Assembly: GCA_002682825.1 (NCBI GenBank)
Contig: NOKP01000027.1
Coordinates: forward strand, 434,001 to 498,000
Direction: 5' to 3'
Origin: Neonectria sp. B-13
Taxonomy: Eukaryota; Ascomycota; Sordariomycetes; Hypocreales; Nectriaceae
DNA length: 64,000 nt
In this document: positions 23,501 to 34,113 of the stretch, piece by piece
Position numbering within the stretch: the first letter of the stretch is position 1
Layout of the letters: every line of letters begins with the position of its first letter
The notes under the pieces: model-generated
The model's input: only the letters and a program-made list of their open reading frames with translations
Databases searched by the model: none
Told to the model about the DNA's origin: nothing
Made by a program: the position numbers and the translations under genes

Positions 23501-24250
23501 ACTTCGTACACGCTGAGGAGAACGAACCAGTCAGTGCCTGTTTGAATAACAGCAGGCTCTTTGTTTGCTTGATTGCTTCAATTTAGCTCTCATCATTCGT
23601 CCCGCCTTGTGAGATGGGGTGGGGGGAGGCATCTGGGAGGGTATCTATCCACCCCATTCCATCTCATCTCGCGTGTTTGCCGTCCGTCCATCCACACTCT
23701 CTGTCTCTCTCTCACCGATACTTGGGCCTCGCGAAGGTGGTACTCGGAGTCTTTCGCGTTGGGGGACGGCCTATAGACGCTCTCGCCAGCCCTCCCATTG
23801 TTGGAAGCTGCCCCCAAAAGCAGCTCCCTCAGGCTCTTTGCGTGGTTGTCGTGCAGTATGGGGCCATAGTGACGGCATTCGCTGCCTCTTCAAAAGTTCA
23901 CGGATTGTCTATTCATAGAGCCGGGCCGAGAAACGGCAGAGTCAGAGCAAGGCGCTGCCCTTCTCGCATGTCCCAGCGTTTCAGCGAGCGTGGCAAATTC
24001 CCAGCTCCTCGGGATGGATCGTGGAGCCTGCTGCGAGGCACTGCGTTGTGATGAGAAAAAGTACGAAGTACGCAACGAATACTACGAGAGGGATGGAGTA
24101 CTTCGTACAGTACCAGAGCCCGCTCCCCTTGTTTCCCGCAAGGATTGCCCTGGGCACTTTGCAAAAAGGCAGTGCGCGCCCAACTCATAGTCATACCGGT
24201 AGGGAAGCAGTGTAGGGCGAGGAGGAGTTGGACTGCCGCCATCTGCCATT

Positions 24251-24329
24251 TCTCCAGTCTCCAGTTCTCCAGTTCTCCAGTTCTCCGTGCTTCAGTCTCC
24301 AGTCTCCAGTCTCCAGTCTCCAGTCTCCA
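24251..24329. repeat. CAGTCTC / CAGTTCTC minisatellite
   Basis: Roughly ten units of a 7-8 bp motif (CCAGTCT or CCAGTTCT), all pyrimidine-rich. It generates an artefactual repetitive open frame. Confidence 0.85.
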
Positions 24330-24685
24330 AATCTTCAGCTTCTCACACACCCCTCGGATATCTCCAAGGCGGGTTGTGCTAGCTAATCCTCCCGGCACTT
24401 GGCCCAACGGCGCGCCGAGTCTTTCTCTTCCGCCACTGAGCGCATTTGCAGGTCGCATCCCGGCTTGGATCGACGGCGCGGGTTTCACGTCTCTGAAGGA
24501 GGAGGGGGGTGTGCGGGAGGCTAAGCTTCAGCTGTTGGTTCCTCCTTGCTGCTACTGTACACACACTGCGGCTGCCCTTCAGCTTGCCAGCTGCCAGAGC
24601 AGAGCAGCCCTAGCTAGAGCAGGGCACCTCCATGATCCATCGCATTCTTGCTCCGGATTTCCGTACGGGGTCGTGCTCATGCTCG

Positions 24686-24726
24686 TGCTGTGCTGTGCTG
24701 TGCTGTGCTGTGCTGTGCTGTGCTGT
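24686..24726. repeat. (GCTGT)n pentamer repeat
   Basis: About eight consecutive GCTGT units followed by CTCGCTGTCGCTGTCG. A 5-bp unit is incompatible with a conserved reading frame. Confidence 0.9.
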
Positions 24727-24788
24727 TGCTCTCGCTGTCGCTGTCGACACTGTCGCGCGCAAGCGTCATCAACCTGGAACCCGCCCGG

Positions 24789-24816
24789 CCTTCGCCTTCG
24801 CCTTCGCCTTCGCCTT
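24789..24816. repeat. (TTCGCC)n hexamer repeat
   Basis: Four to five TTCGCC units in non-coding DNA, about 60 bp beyond the GCTGT repeat. Confidence 0.9.
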
Positions 24817-26495
24817 CACAGCCCACGGCTTTCCTGGCAGACACAGAAAAATGCCTTGTCGAACCTGCCGAGCGTCAATTATCGGTGGTGATGCTTTTCC
24901 CACCTCGTCTATCAAAGGCGCTTAATGTGAGGCTCTGGTTTGTCTTTGACGCTCTCCCGGGCCATAGGCGCGGCCTGGGCCGGGACCTGGCCGCAAGAGC
25001 CGACCCGGGTGTTACCACCACCTCCGGCCAGCACGGCGACCAGGCCTCGATGATGCATCTCGCCGTACCAAGTACCGTGCTGTAGGCGTCTTTGGGGCAT
25101 CTGTATCTGTAGAAACAAACCACTCGCGGTAAATGGTGAAGAAGCAAAGATGCCCTGTCGTCGAGTCTGCCTTACCCGTCTGCGGACCGAGTATTGTCGG
25201 CACGGTCCTCGTCGGCCGAAACTTCACAACTCCAACAGCCAACTTGCCAGCATGCCTGTTGACTCATATCGGCCAGGACTGCAATCCTCCCGTAGCACTG
25301 TCATCCTCCCGTCGACGACAACTCGCCCATCACACTCACTCCTCCTCCTCCTTGTCACGCTGTCACCACTCACCACTCAACAGTGGCGGAACCACGCCCC
25401 TCTTCCCTCCCCACACCAGTGTGCCTGAAACTTCGTCTCTCGCATGATGTCGACGTCGCTGTTGGCTCTAACACTTTCCAGAACGGCTTTTTGCTGGCGT
25501 GCCGCATGGAACAGCAGCGGCTGTGGCGCATTCATCTCTGTTCCTTGCATCCGCGGGGTTGTCAACCTTCAACCAACAACACACACACACTCCGACACTC
25601 CCTAGTCGATGGTTTTGCTTCCTATGCCAAACCGCCATCGGGGGCTTATCCAGGTGCTAGTTGCCCTTCCACTGAAACTAGATCGACAACGGTGATTTAA
25701 GCGGCCCGAGAACTGAGTCCCGAGCAAATATGGCATGACCTAGGAGCTGGGAATCAACCTGTTGCATCGACATTCAACAGAGGCAACGCAATCTTAGACC
25801 GAGATCGATGCGTTGTTCGAAACATCGCAATCTCGCATATGGATAGGTACGGTCTTCAGGCTCTTCCAAACGGATCCGCCTGGGCAGTCGGTGTACAGAG
25901 TACGATAGGCAAGATTCTCAAGTATCGGTACTCGAAGCCGTCGTCTTTGTCTCCTTGACACAGTGACGGCTCCCGAAGCTCTGGTTGACTCCGCCCTCTC
26001 ATTTCCTCTGAGACATGCAATTCTCCACAAGACTAGAACCAACGATGAAGAAACGAAACACATGAAACGACAAACAAAAGGTCCAGCTGCCGAGAAAAGG
26101 GTACGTGATTAAACATTTTCGCATTTCATCATGCTGCATACACTGAAAGTCTTTTCCGCCAACCCGAACCATTCCAGCAATCCACGCTGATCTGTCAGCT
26201 GATATATGTCCCAAAGCCATTCCAACAAGTTTGAACAATGGAGAGAAGTGCCTCAATCAGTATTCTCCAGTTCAAATACACCCCAAAAAAAAATACGAAC
26301 CAAAACGAGCTCATGGGCTCAATCATAACGCGGCTCTACTGCTGTGCTTTTGTTTATTACAAAGTCACGTTTCGCTGCGGCTTTTCCCAGGGCGGACGCT
26401 GTCGCCAATGTCTGAATCAAAGCTCCGTCGTGACGCTGGCGGTGTAAAGTCGTAAATGCAGTGCTCAGCGTCCGATTCACAGGAACATGTATGTG

Positions 26496-28910
26496 CTAGG
26501 CGCCTTCCAAGGCAGGGACAAAGGAGTAGTTAAAGTCAAGAAGGCCATCCAACATCCAGTGTTGTGGGTCGAAGAAGTCGTAGTTCGTTTCGCCATAATT
26601 CATTCCGCCCATCATGCTATTTGGTGCTGATGGTGGAACAGATAGGCCAGTTGCACTCGGGGTCAAGGCGCCGTTGGTATTGAGCATGGTAGACGGAGGG
26701 AGAGCCGTTGCTGTAATCAAAGCACTGTCCAGATGCGTCGATGACGCCGAAGACTCATTGGCCGAGTCTGGATTTGTCGGCTGCTTCGCGGCTAGTTTCG
26801 CAAACATGTTAGCATCATGTCATATGAGGGCAATACATACGGACGAAAAGGAATCGGTTTACATAGATTACAGATACCAGGCGACTTACCATCTATGTTC
26901 CCTCGCCCAATAGCCTGATAGTCTTCCCTCCATCGCCACACTGAATCAAACACAAGGCTCATGCTGTGACGGCATCGCACCTTGAGTTGGAGACTGTCGT
27001 CCAATTGAATCGGGGAGTCATCGTTGCTGTTGAAGGCCTGTTGGTTGCTGTCGAGCCGGGCTCCGTTCCACATCTGTACCATCAACTCGGCCAGTCGCCA
27101 TTGCAAGTCGTTGTTAACGACGCTCGTGGCTCGGATGGCTCGAATGGTATGGTGGAAGAGGTTGCGACCACGGTGGAAATCGATTGTCTTCGCAAAGAAC
27201 GATCTCATAAGCTTGAGAAGAGCAAACCCAGCGGCGACCATCATCTGATTGATGTAGTTGGTGGCGTAGAGAAGAATAGTGCCGCCAATGCTGTCACGAG
27301 GGCTCGTGACCTTGTCCACTTCGAGCACGTCGTCGAGGAAGCAGGTGGTTGCTCGCCAGAGACCCATAAGATCATCCATATATCCAGGCGTCTTGCTTGA
27401 GTCGAAGAAACCTGCCAGGCGCATGTGGAGGGCAGCGGCCCTCATGTGCAGGTTGATAATGGGGCCCAGGTCTTGGGACATGGTGAGGGCGTGCAGCTCT
27501 GCATAGTCTCGACGGTAAACTCTCATCAACATGGCGCGGTGTTCGTCACCGGCAACCCCTCTCGGGTCACTGGCATTGCTGTACATTTCCTTGGACACCT
27601 TGTCGCAAAACCTCTCAATCTGCAATCTGGCCTCCAGCTCGGGTGAGAGTTGGAACGAGCCGTCGTCTCCCGGCCTCGTAGCCAGGGTCCAGTCATAGAG
27701 ACTCGATGCTGGCTGGCCATATCCGGTACCGACAGATTGTGCAACAATGTTGCATACTGCCCAAGTCGTGACTCGATCACTCAGCTGCTCCTTGTTAAGC
27801 TCAACTGAAACCCTTGAGAAATCCTGGATGTGGTTCGGCCGGTGAAGTCCAATGCCTGTTGCGGTCTTCATCATGACACCGCAGAGAATGTGAGTCGGAT
27901 CTGACGACGTAGTACTAGTCGGCAACGGCCAGGTACACAACAGACACATTCCCTTGACCACATAGTAGTTGCTAGGGACCTCCCCTATTGTTGACCAGAG
28001 AAATCGCGTCAAGGGACCAGAGAGGTTGTTGAGCAGGTTGGGGACGTTTTGGGGGCTGAACCGACGGGCAGCGACGGCAATGATAGACCAGAAAAGGAGA
28101 GGATGTTGCTGGTAGTACTGGTCCGGGGGCTGCTGGGGGTTGAGAAAGGGCAGGAACTGGTGGTAGAAGTTGAAAAACTCGAGGAAGAGGTTCGTGACGT
28201 TTTCTTCGGTCAACTGCACGTTCTCCAGTTCGTGTGTGTATCGAGGCACATTGTAATTTCCTCCCCGCTTGAGGTGCAATAGTGAGGAAACAGCCTCGTC
28301 GGAACCCATCAAAGACGGGTTTCGGGTATGAGTGTGAGTGTAGGTTGGGTTGCTATGAGCGATGGGCGAGTTGATATCGTCGATATCTTCATCCAGGACA
28401 TAGCCCTGTGACCTGGCACGAGAGATGTTGCGGCGCAAACGATCAATCTCCTTTTCCATCTCGGCGTGCTTGGATCGCTTGCCTATGCGCTTGAAGTTGG
28501 ACTCGATCTTGCACTCGAGCTTGAGGCGGTTACACCGGGAGCAGCTCTGGAAGGGATCCTGCACAACATCGCAACGAAGCTATTGTCGATTGAAAAAGAC
28601 TGGTCAGCCATCTGCGGGTAGTTTGAGGGTCGGCTGGAGGACGACTGGAGATGACGGAGGAGGATTGACTCACCTTTTGCTGGCGACACTCGTTGCAGGC
28701 TCTCTTGACGCCGGGCTGGCGCTTCTTGTCGTTGTCATGCTCATCATCAATGACGCTGCCTGGACTGCTCTCGATTCCAGCCATGCTGCTCCTCTTGCGC
28801 TTGGATGCGCCGTTGGCGATGCCGTTCCCGTGGCCGTGGCGAGAGCTGACGGGGCTGGTCGGGCTCATAGAGGCCGCCCCACCAGCGGCCATGATAGTCA
28901 AGCCGTCCAT
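26496..28910 (-). CDS. Zn(II)2Cys6 fungal-specific transcription factor
   Basis: Nuclear regulator with an N-terminal zinc cluster and a fungal_trans (MHR) middle domain. Three exons, 28910-28674, 28579-26890 and 26791-26496, are separated by introns of 94 and 98 nt and give 740 residues. The zinc cluster is interrupted by intron 1 and reads ACNECRQQK then LRCDVVQDPFQSCSRC, with cysteines at about 72, 75, 82, 92, 95 and 102. A basic linker and short heptad segment (KRIGKRSKHAEMEKEIDRLR) follow, a layout seen in Leu3/War1-like regulators. KRKR at about 37-40 is a likely nuclear signal. The MHR domain covers about 155-560 (LLFWSIIAVAARR, GIGLHRPNHIQDF). The C-terminal ~95 residues are Ser/Thr/Asn-rich with aromatics and could activate transcription. 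It points away from the aldehyde dehydrogenase 2.3 kb to the right. Its target genes are unknown. Confidence 0.88.
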
Positions 28911-29035
28911 GCAACAACAACCACCACCGGCAGCCGCACGATGGACGCGGACTCGGACTCGGACTCGGACACGGACTCAAGTCGCGAGCTGCGAGAGCCC
29001 TTGCTACCTGGACGCGCCAAGGGAGCGGGACGGCG

Positions 29036-29118
29036 GCAGGACGGAGACGGAGGCGGAGACGGAGACGGAGACGCGGACGCAGACGCAGACGCAGACGCAG
29101 ACGGACACGGACGGAGAC
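29036..29118. repeat. GGAGAC/GCAGAC hexamer array
   Basis: A run of hexamers of the type GGAGAC and GCAGAC just upstream of the Zn(II)2Cys6 start. A related GGACTC array is at 28945-28977. Because the unit is six bases, every frame reads as a dipeptide repeat, which explains the long open frames there on both strands. Confidence 0.85.
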
Positions 29119-30327
29119 AGGCGGAGGCAAGGCAGATGGCCGGTATCGCGGTGTTGGGGCGGGCGCGTTGGCGGTGGCAGAGCCAAAAAATGTGGTGCGC
29201 TGGTGGTGCGTTGGCGAAGGCCGACTGCGGAGGGGGGGAAGGAGGCGAGACGGCGGGGGTTGCGCTTGAGCGGCTTGGGCGGAGAGCGGATTTTGTTGCA
29301 AGGTGAAGATTGCTTTTCGCACGCAACCAGGGAAAAAGGCGCCTTCGTCCGTCCGTCGATTGAGTGCTAGCCTTAACGTAGCCCGGCCGAGTCTTGTCAG
29401 GCAAAACCAGTCAGGACCAGTCACACCTGCGGCGGGGGTTCCGAAAAGAGCGGGAGGGTGGTCGGCGTCGGCGGATTGTGCTAGGTGATTGGCTGGTTGC
29501 CGGCGGAAATGGAGTCACGTGGATGTGGAATTCACCCGCTCGGTGCCGTCGTTCGCTTCCATGGCAATGCCGGTAACTCAGGGAAGGCACAAGCGCAGGT
29601 ACGGTACTCCGTATTCGTACTTCGTACCAGAAGCCAGAAGGGCCGGTCCAAGAATAAGTACAACGAGCAACGGGGAAACGAAGAATCTCCGTTTCTCCAT
29701 CGAAGACGCCCCAGGAAAAGATAGATCCCAAGAACCGTCATAGCTCTCGCCTACGATCCGATCTCTCCACTCTCGCCATGCACACAGCATGCATCCTTGG
29801 TGGAGCCAGAACTCACACGTAGGCTTAGGTTGTTCCAGCGCTGTTTAAGCCTTTAAGGTACCACGTAAGGTACAGGACCGTTCACCGGCACCTCCACTGC
29901 CTACTAGTAGAGCAAGACGCTCCTTCCACCACCATTCGCCGTGTTCCTTCTTCATCGAGGGTCCATTCCCCACCACTTACACATCCAAACGGAAGCGGCT
30001 GAGACATGACGAGACATTTGACGTCTTCAACGGTGCCGGTGTCGCTCGCTTTTCCCCCACATCTAACATCCCCACGATATCATCCCATCCCATGCCATCT
30101 CTGTGAAACCACATGCTACGTACGTCCGTACTCTGTATCCTTCAGCTCCACGAGGACAAGTAGTCCCTAGTGGATCCAGCCATCTTTTCCTGAGAGCGGG
30201 CGCCAGAGGGCCCATTTATCGTCCATCTCGGCTCACCAGTTATCAGAGAACCCAGATATCGCACCACAATCCCTTTCGTGCCGCTGCTCACCTACCAACC
30301 TACACGTTGGCATAACCGCTTTCAATC

Positions 30328-30753
30328 ATGCCAAACTCCGATACCGTTCGCCCTCCCGTCAAAAGAACTCTCAGGCCTGCACGCGCCTCTCAAAGCCATG
30401 TGCATTCTCCAGCCCACAAGTCAGAGGTCAAGTTTATCCTTCCAGGATCCCTCCCAGACCCAGGTACGCCAAACATATCGCAGCCCCGAGGCTATTCGAG
30501 GGTTCCCAGCGCTCACTCTAACAGAGACGGTCAAGATCCGGACTATCGCCGTTTCTCAACCTTTTCTGGAGCCCGCTGCTTTGAAACGACAATGAATGTG
30601 CTCTGGGACAGTCCAATATTAGGGTCTCCTTTTGGGCTTCCACTCGACCACCAACCTGCCAAATGTGAACCTCTGGATAACGAACGAAGCTGCGAGTTTG
30701 AAGCGATGAAAATGCTACAGCTATTTGGCTATACGTCTATGGGAAGTAGCTGA
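30328..30753 (+). CDS. Possible orphan protein, 141 residues
   Basis: An uninterrupted ATG-initiated frame with varied, non-repetitive composition. It begins MPNSDTVRPPVKRTLRPAR, is basic at the N-terminus, has no signal peptide or membrane segment, and ends in a mixed helical stretch (CEFEAMKMLQLFGYTSMG). I recognise no domain. It stands out from neighbouring frames because it is not built from simple repeats, but codon third positions are not strongly biased and the length is within chance for this GC content. It could be a lineage-specific gene, one exon of a longer gene, or noise. Confidence 0.3.
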   Translation: MPNSDTVRPPVKRTLRPARASQSHVHSPAHKSEVKFILPGSLPDPGTPNISQPRGYSRVPSAHSNRDGQDPDYRRFSTFSGARCFETTMNVLWDSPILGSPFGLPLDHQPAKCEPLDNERSCEFEAMKMLQLFGYTSMGSS

Positions 30754-31227
30754 CCGGGGTTGGGTGAAATATATGAGTCTCAGATACACCAAACTGAACA
30801 GTATTGGTGTATTCCGCGCAGCCAAGCCCACCGCCAACCGAATCAAACCTGCGCTCTACGTCAACAGCAAGCATATTCGTCCTTCGTGTTTCATACAGCA
30901 TCTCACACCCCTACCTCGCCTCGTTTTTAAGGCGAATACCTCGCTGTGCTTTGAAAGTTTACACACCTCATCCGGGTGGTGGCGTCCCCCCACCGGAACC
31001 ATCACCCGAAGGCGGGCAGATGCCGTTATGCTTCCCGAACGTCTTCTCCACAACCCGGTCTAAACCCACCCAGCCCTTCATAGTGCGGGGTTTGGTCTAA
31101 GTTCTCTGCCGGTGATGGTGTAGCATAATTCCTTTTAAAGGCACAAGATTTCCCTGAGCTATGTCTCGGATGGTGGCAAGTCAGAGTTCAGTAATTCATT
31201 CCCCTTGCCTTAGCCTTCATCGCCATC

Positions 31228-32741
31228 ATGCCAAGCGAGACACCTTCGACCAACGGGTCGCTTCATACCGTTCCCTTTCTAATAAAGGGGTGTGAACTTA
31301 GTTCCAATCAATCCTTTGATGTCATCTCCCCTGCCACTGGCAAGGTCGTTCACCGTTGTCACTCGGCCTCTGTCGAAGATGCCGCTGCCGCAGTCGATGC
31401 CGCTGCAGAAGCTCTGAGGGCATGGCGCAAAACCCCCCCTGAGCAACGACGCGATATATTTCTCAAGGCGGCCGAAGTTATGAATAAGCGCCGCCCTGAG
31501 TTGCGTCAGTATATGGGAGATGAGACGGGCTGTGAACCAGGTTGGATCGATTTTAATGTAGATGTCGCCATCAACCATATCAAGGATGTCGCTGGGCGAA
31601 TAGCGACTTTGGAAGGCTCGTTTCCAACCACCATGAGCCCAGATACCAGCGCTATTATCATGCAAGAGCCGTACGGTGTTGTTCTAGCTATTGCTCCATG
31701 GTATGTTATTCATCTCAAGTACTTGCCCACTCACAACCCACTCACAACTCCATGTTCAGGAACGCTCCCTACATTCTCGGCGCCAGGGCTGTCATCTTTC
31801 CCATTGCTGCCGGCAACACAGTCGTCTTTAAAGGGAGCGAACTATGTCCCCGGACAATGCTGGCAATCGCGTCGGTGTTCCAGGAGGCCGGACTGCCAGA
31901 TGGTGTCTTGAACGTCATCTTCAATGAGAGATCATCCGCCGCATCGGTAACTACGGCATTGATACAGAACCCACATGTCAAAAAGATCAACTTCACAGGA
32001 AGCACGGCAGTCGGACGTATTGTTTCAAAGCTTGCAGGAGAACATTTGAAGCCCATTGTTCTAGAGCTGGGTGGGAAGGCCCCTGCCATAGTGTGGGAAG
32101 ATGCCGATCTCGATCTAGCTGCAGAACAATGTGCCTTGGGATCGTTTATCAATTCTGGACAGGTCTGTATGGCCACTGAGAAGATATTGGTACACAAAGC
32201 CGTCCGGGCGGAATTCGAGAAGAAGCTGGCTGCATCGGTTGCGAAGATATTCTCTACTGAAAACGACGCGCCGGTCCTCATCAATGTGGCAGCAGTTGTG
32301 AAGAACAAGGCCCTAGTAAAGGATGCCATCTCAATGGGTGCTTCGGTTGTCCACGGAGATTTGGACCTCCAGGAGGCCACCCAGACCCGGCTGAGACCGA
32401 TTGTCTTGAACAATGTCACAACGGAGATGGACCTTTACAAGACCGAGTCGTTTGGCCCTACTGTCTCCATCCTGGAGATCGAAACAGAAGAAGAAGCCAT
32501 TCGACTTGCCAACGACACGGAATACGGCCTGTCATCGGCGCTTTTCACTTCGGATCTTCGAAGGGGCCTCCGCATTGCCCGTGAGATTGAGACTGGCGCG
32601 GTGCATATTAACAACATGACCGTTCACGATGAGAGTGCTCTTCCACATGGAGGTGCCAAGTCTAGCGGATATGGTCGGTTCAATGCGTCTTCTGGCTTGA
32701 GCGAATGGGTGAGGTCGAAAACGGTTACGTTTAGAAACTAG
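31228..32741 (+). CDS. NAD(P)-dependent aldehyde dehydrogenase (vanillin/salicylaldehyde dehydrogenase-like)
   Basis: Oxidises an aldehyde to the carboxylic acid. Two exons, 31228-31700 and 31760-32741, are joined over a 59-nt intron (GTATGT...TTCAG) that splits the Trp codon of the APWN motif, giving 484 residues. All family hallmarks are present: the APWN cofactor/oxyanion Asn at about 159, the cofactor motif FTGSTAVG near 237-243, the general-base Glu at about 260 (LELGGKAP), the catalytic Cys at about 294 (NSGQVCMATEKI), and ESFGPTVSILEI near 412. There is no obvious targeting peptide, so it is probably cytosolic. Sequence style and length resemble fungal aromatic-aldehyde dehydrogenases rather than the betaine or methylmalonate types, but the substrate is inferred. 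Its neighbours do not form an evident pathway with it. Confidence 0.93.
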
Positions 32742-33366
32742 GGACGTCGGAGGCTCCATGTTCGCAGTGCGTGTCTAGTATAGGATAAGAAACTTGATCA
32801 AGTAGTATCTCTACAGTTTGGCAGCAACCATTCATATTGGGCTTATGAAGACTCGCCTCCCTAAATTTGTGAAACTTACCCGTGATACTTTTGAAAGCAT
32901 CTCTCATCCAGTCTGAATGGTTTTAACCGTTGTTACACTGGTGTGCATTTCGCCAACGAGCAAGGCTTTTGTGGTGCTTGTCTAAGCCACCACTTACTTA
33001 ACGCGCTTTTACTTGTTCGAATATTTTATCATACTTACAACAATACAAAGACGTCTTGTAGTACACACTTCCCTTGCTTATTCTCATAGGATCCTTGGGC
33101 ATTTTAACGTGACAATGGTGATCCAAGCAGAATCAAATCTCAATTTGGGCTTGTTGTCTATATCTATAGGGTAGCTAGCTTTGAACCTCGGACATGGCGC
33201 CGATAAGCTATCTCACGTAATCAACTTTAGCGATACGGGGAAATTTTATCCGCCAGCATCGTCAACCAAAGCGCAAGCCAAGTTCGTCCAGCTACCCAAC
33301 TTGCGAAAACTCCACCATCAACAAACCCTCACGTCATCCACTACCCCCCAAATAACAACCGCCAAG
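32742..33366. other. Intergenic region between the aldehyde dehydrogenase and TIM10
   Basis: AT-richer than average. It should contain the dehydrogenase 3' UTR and the TIM10 promoter and leader. No coding signal is seen. TATCTATAGGG at about 33161-33171 is the clearest AT element. Confidence 0.5.
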
Positions 33367-33741
33367 ATGTCTTTCCTCGGAATGGGTCGTGCCCAGCCTA
33401 CCTCGGAGCAGAAGATTGCTGCCGTCGAGGGCGAGATGCGCATGATGGCCGACACCTACAACCGGTATGTTCCCTCGCCCCCCGGATCGTGACGATTGGA
33501 GAGAATGGTCAATAGGAGAAGAGGACTGACGCATTCGGCGGATAGGCTGCAGAAGGCGTGCCAGGCGAAGTGCATCCCCACCGACTACCGCGAGGGCGAG
33601 CTCAACAAGGGCGAGTCCGTCTGCCTCGACCGATGCACCGCCAAGTTCCTCGACACCTCGATGAAGGTCAGCGAGATCATGCAGGCGCAGGGCCAGGCCC
33701 TAGGCGGCGGTGCCCAGAGCAGCGGCGGCGGTATGTTCTAA
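33367..33741 (+). CDS. TIM10: Mitochondrial intermembrane-space chaperone Tim10
   Basis: Small TIM chaperone that, with Tim9, guides hydrophobic carrier precursors across the intermembrane space to TIM22. Two exons, 33367-33464 and 33546-33741, are joined over an 81-nt intron and give 97 residues. The twin CX3C signature is complete: Cys38/Cys42 (CQAKC) and Cys59/Cys63 (CLDRC), 16 residues apart. The helix before it ([20 protein letters not shown]) and [14 protein letters not shown] after it match Tim10 more closely than Tim9. There is no cleavable presequence, as expected for a substrate of Mia40 oxidative import. The C-terminus is Gly/Ser-rich ([12 protein letters not shown]). The start follows CCAAGATG, and the upstream frame is not family-like. 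Confidence 0.95.
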
Positions 33742-34113
33742 GAGGAATAGCCGGGAAATGAATCCACGAGTATAGAGCTGGAACCGGAGGTCGGCCGTCG
33801 AAGAAGCCTTCCTTGTACGAGTATGGATGCTTGGGTTTTGGGACATGGGGCGCTTGCATCAACATGAATCTGGAACGGTGGATGGCTTGAAAGTCGCGTT
33901 GTAAAAATAGTTGTATACGGATCAGCGGCATGACCGTCATGTTAAAACACCTCCTCTACTAGATGTGTCCACAATGACATAAAGAACGCCTTCCATGGTA
34001 TCTTATGCTGCTCCCATGCTGTCCTGGTGAAAGAAAACTGGACGCTTCGCCCCAAACAAAAACTCCGATCCAGATAAGCCAGGGGAGTAGTAGATGGCTA
34101 GATATACATGCAA
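33742..34113. other. Convergent 3' region, TIM10 and STB6-like gene
   Basis: Both neighbours end here. No coding or repeat signal is apparent. Confidence 0.55.

Larger units (their letters stand above)
16987..26495. other. 9.5 kb non-coding region upstream of the Myb-like gene, with assembly gap
   Basis: This lies 5' of the Myb-like gene and 3' of the Zn(II)2Cys6 gene, so both neighbours are transcribed leftward. No open frame has a recognisable domain, and the larger ones (20795-21499, 24145-24891) read through simple repeats. It contains many microsatellites and minisatellites listed separately, CT-rich and GA-rich tracts, the 100-N gap, and GTAC palindrome words (for example 24061-24071 and 24098-24108). 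It may be a long regulatory region and 5' leader of the Myb-like gene. Lineage-specific or non-coding RNA genes cannot be ruled out. Confidence 0.5.
28911..31227. other. Divergent intergenic region between the Zn(II)2Cys6 gene and the aldehyde dehydrogenase
   Basis: This should contain the promoters of both divergent neighbours. It holds GGACTC repeats (28945-28977), a GGAGAC/GCAGAC array (29036-29118), a cluster of GTAC palindrome words at 29599-29628 and about 30117-30141, and one possible small gene at 30328-30753, described separately. TTTTAAA at about 31133 is the nearest AT-rich element upstream of the dehydrogenase start. Confidence 0.5.

Noticed and set aside
24145..24891. 248-codon frame
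   Set aside because: It reads through CAGTCTC, GCTGT and TTCGCC repeats, giving SSLQ, CCAVL and LRLR peptide runs. These are artefacts of repeats.
28747..29424. Long overlapping frames on both strands upstream of the Zn(II)2Cys6 gene
   Set aside because: Generated by GGAGAC/GCAGAC hexamer arrays, which keep all frames open. The real first exon is 28674-28910.
31769..32419. 216-codon minus-strand frame
   Set aside because: Shadow of the aldehyde dehydrogenase exon 2, whose catalytic motifs are intact on the plus strand.
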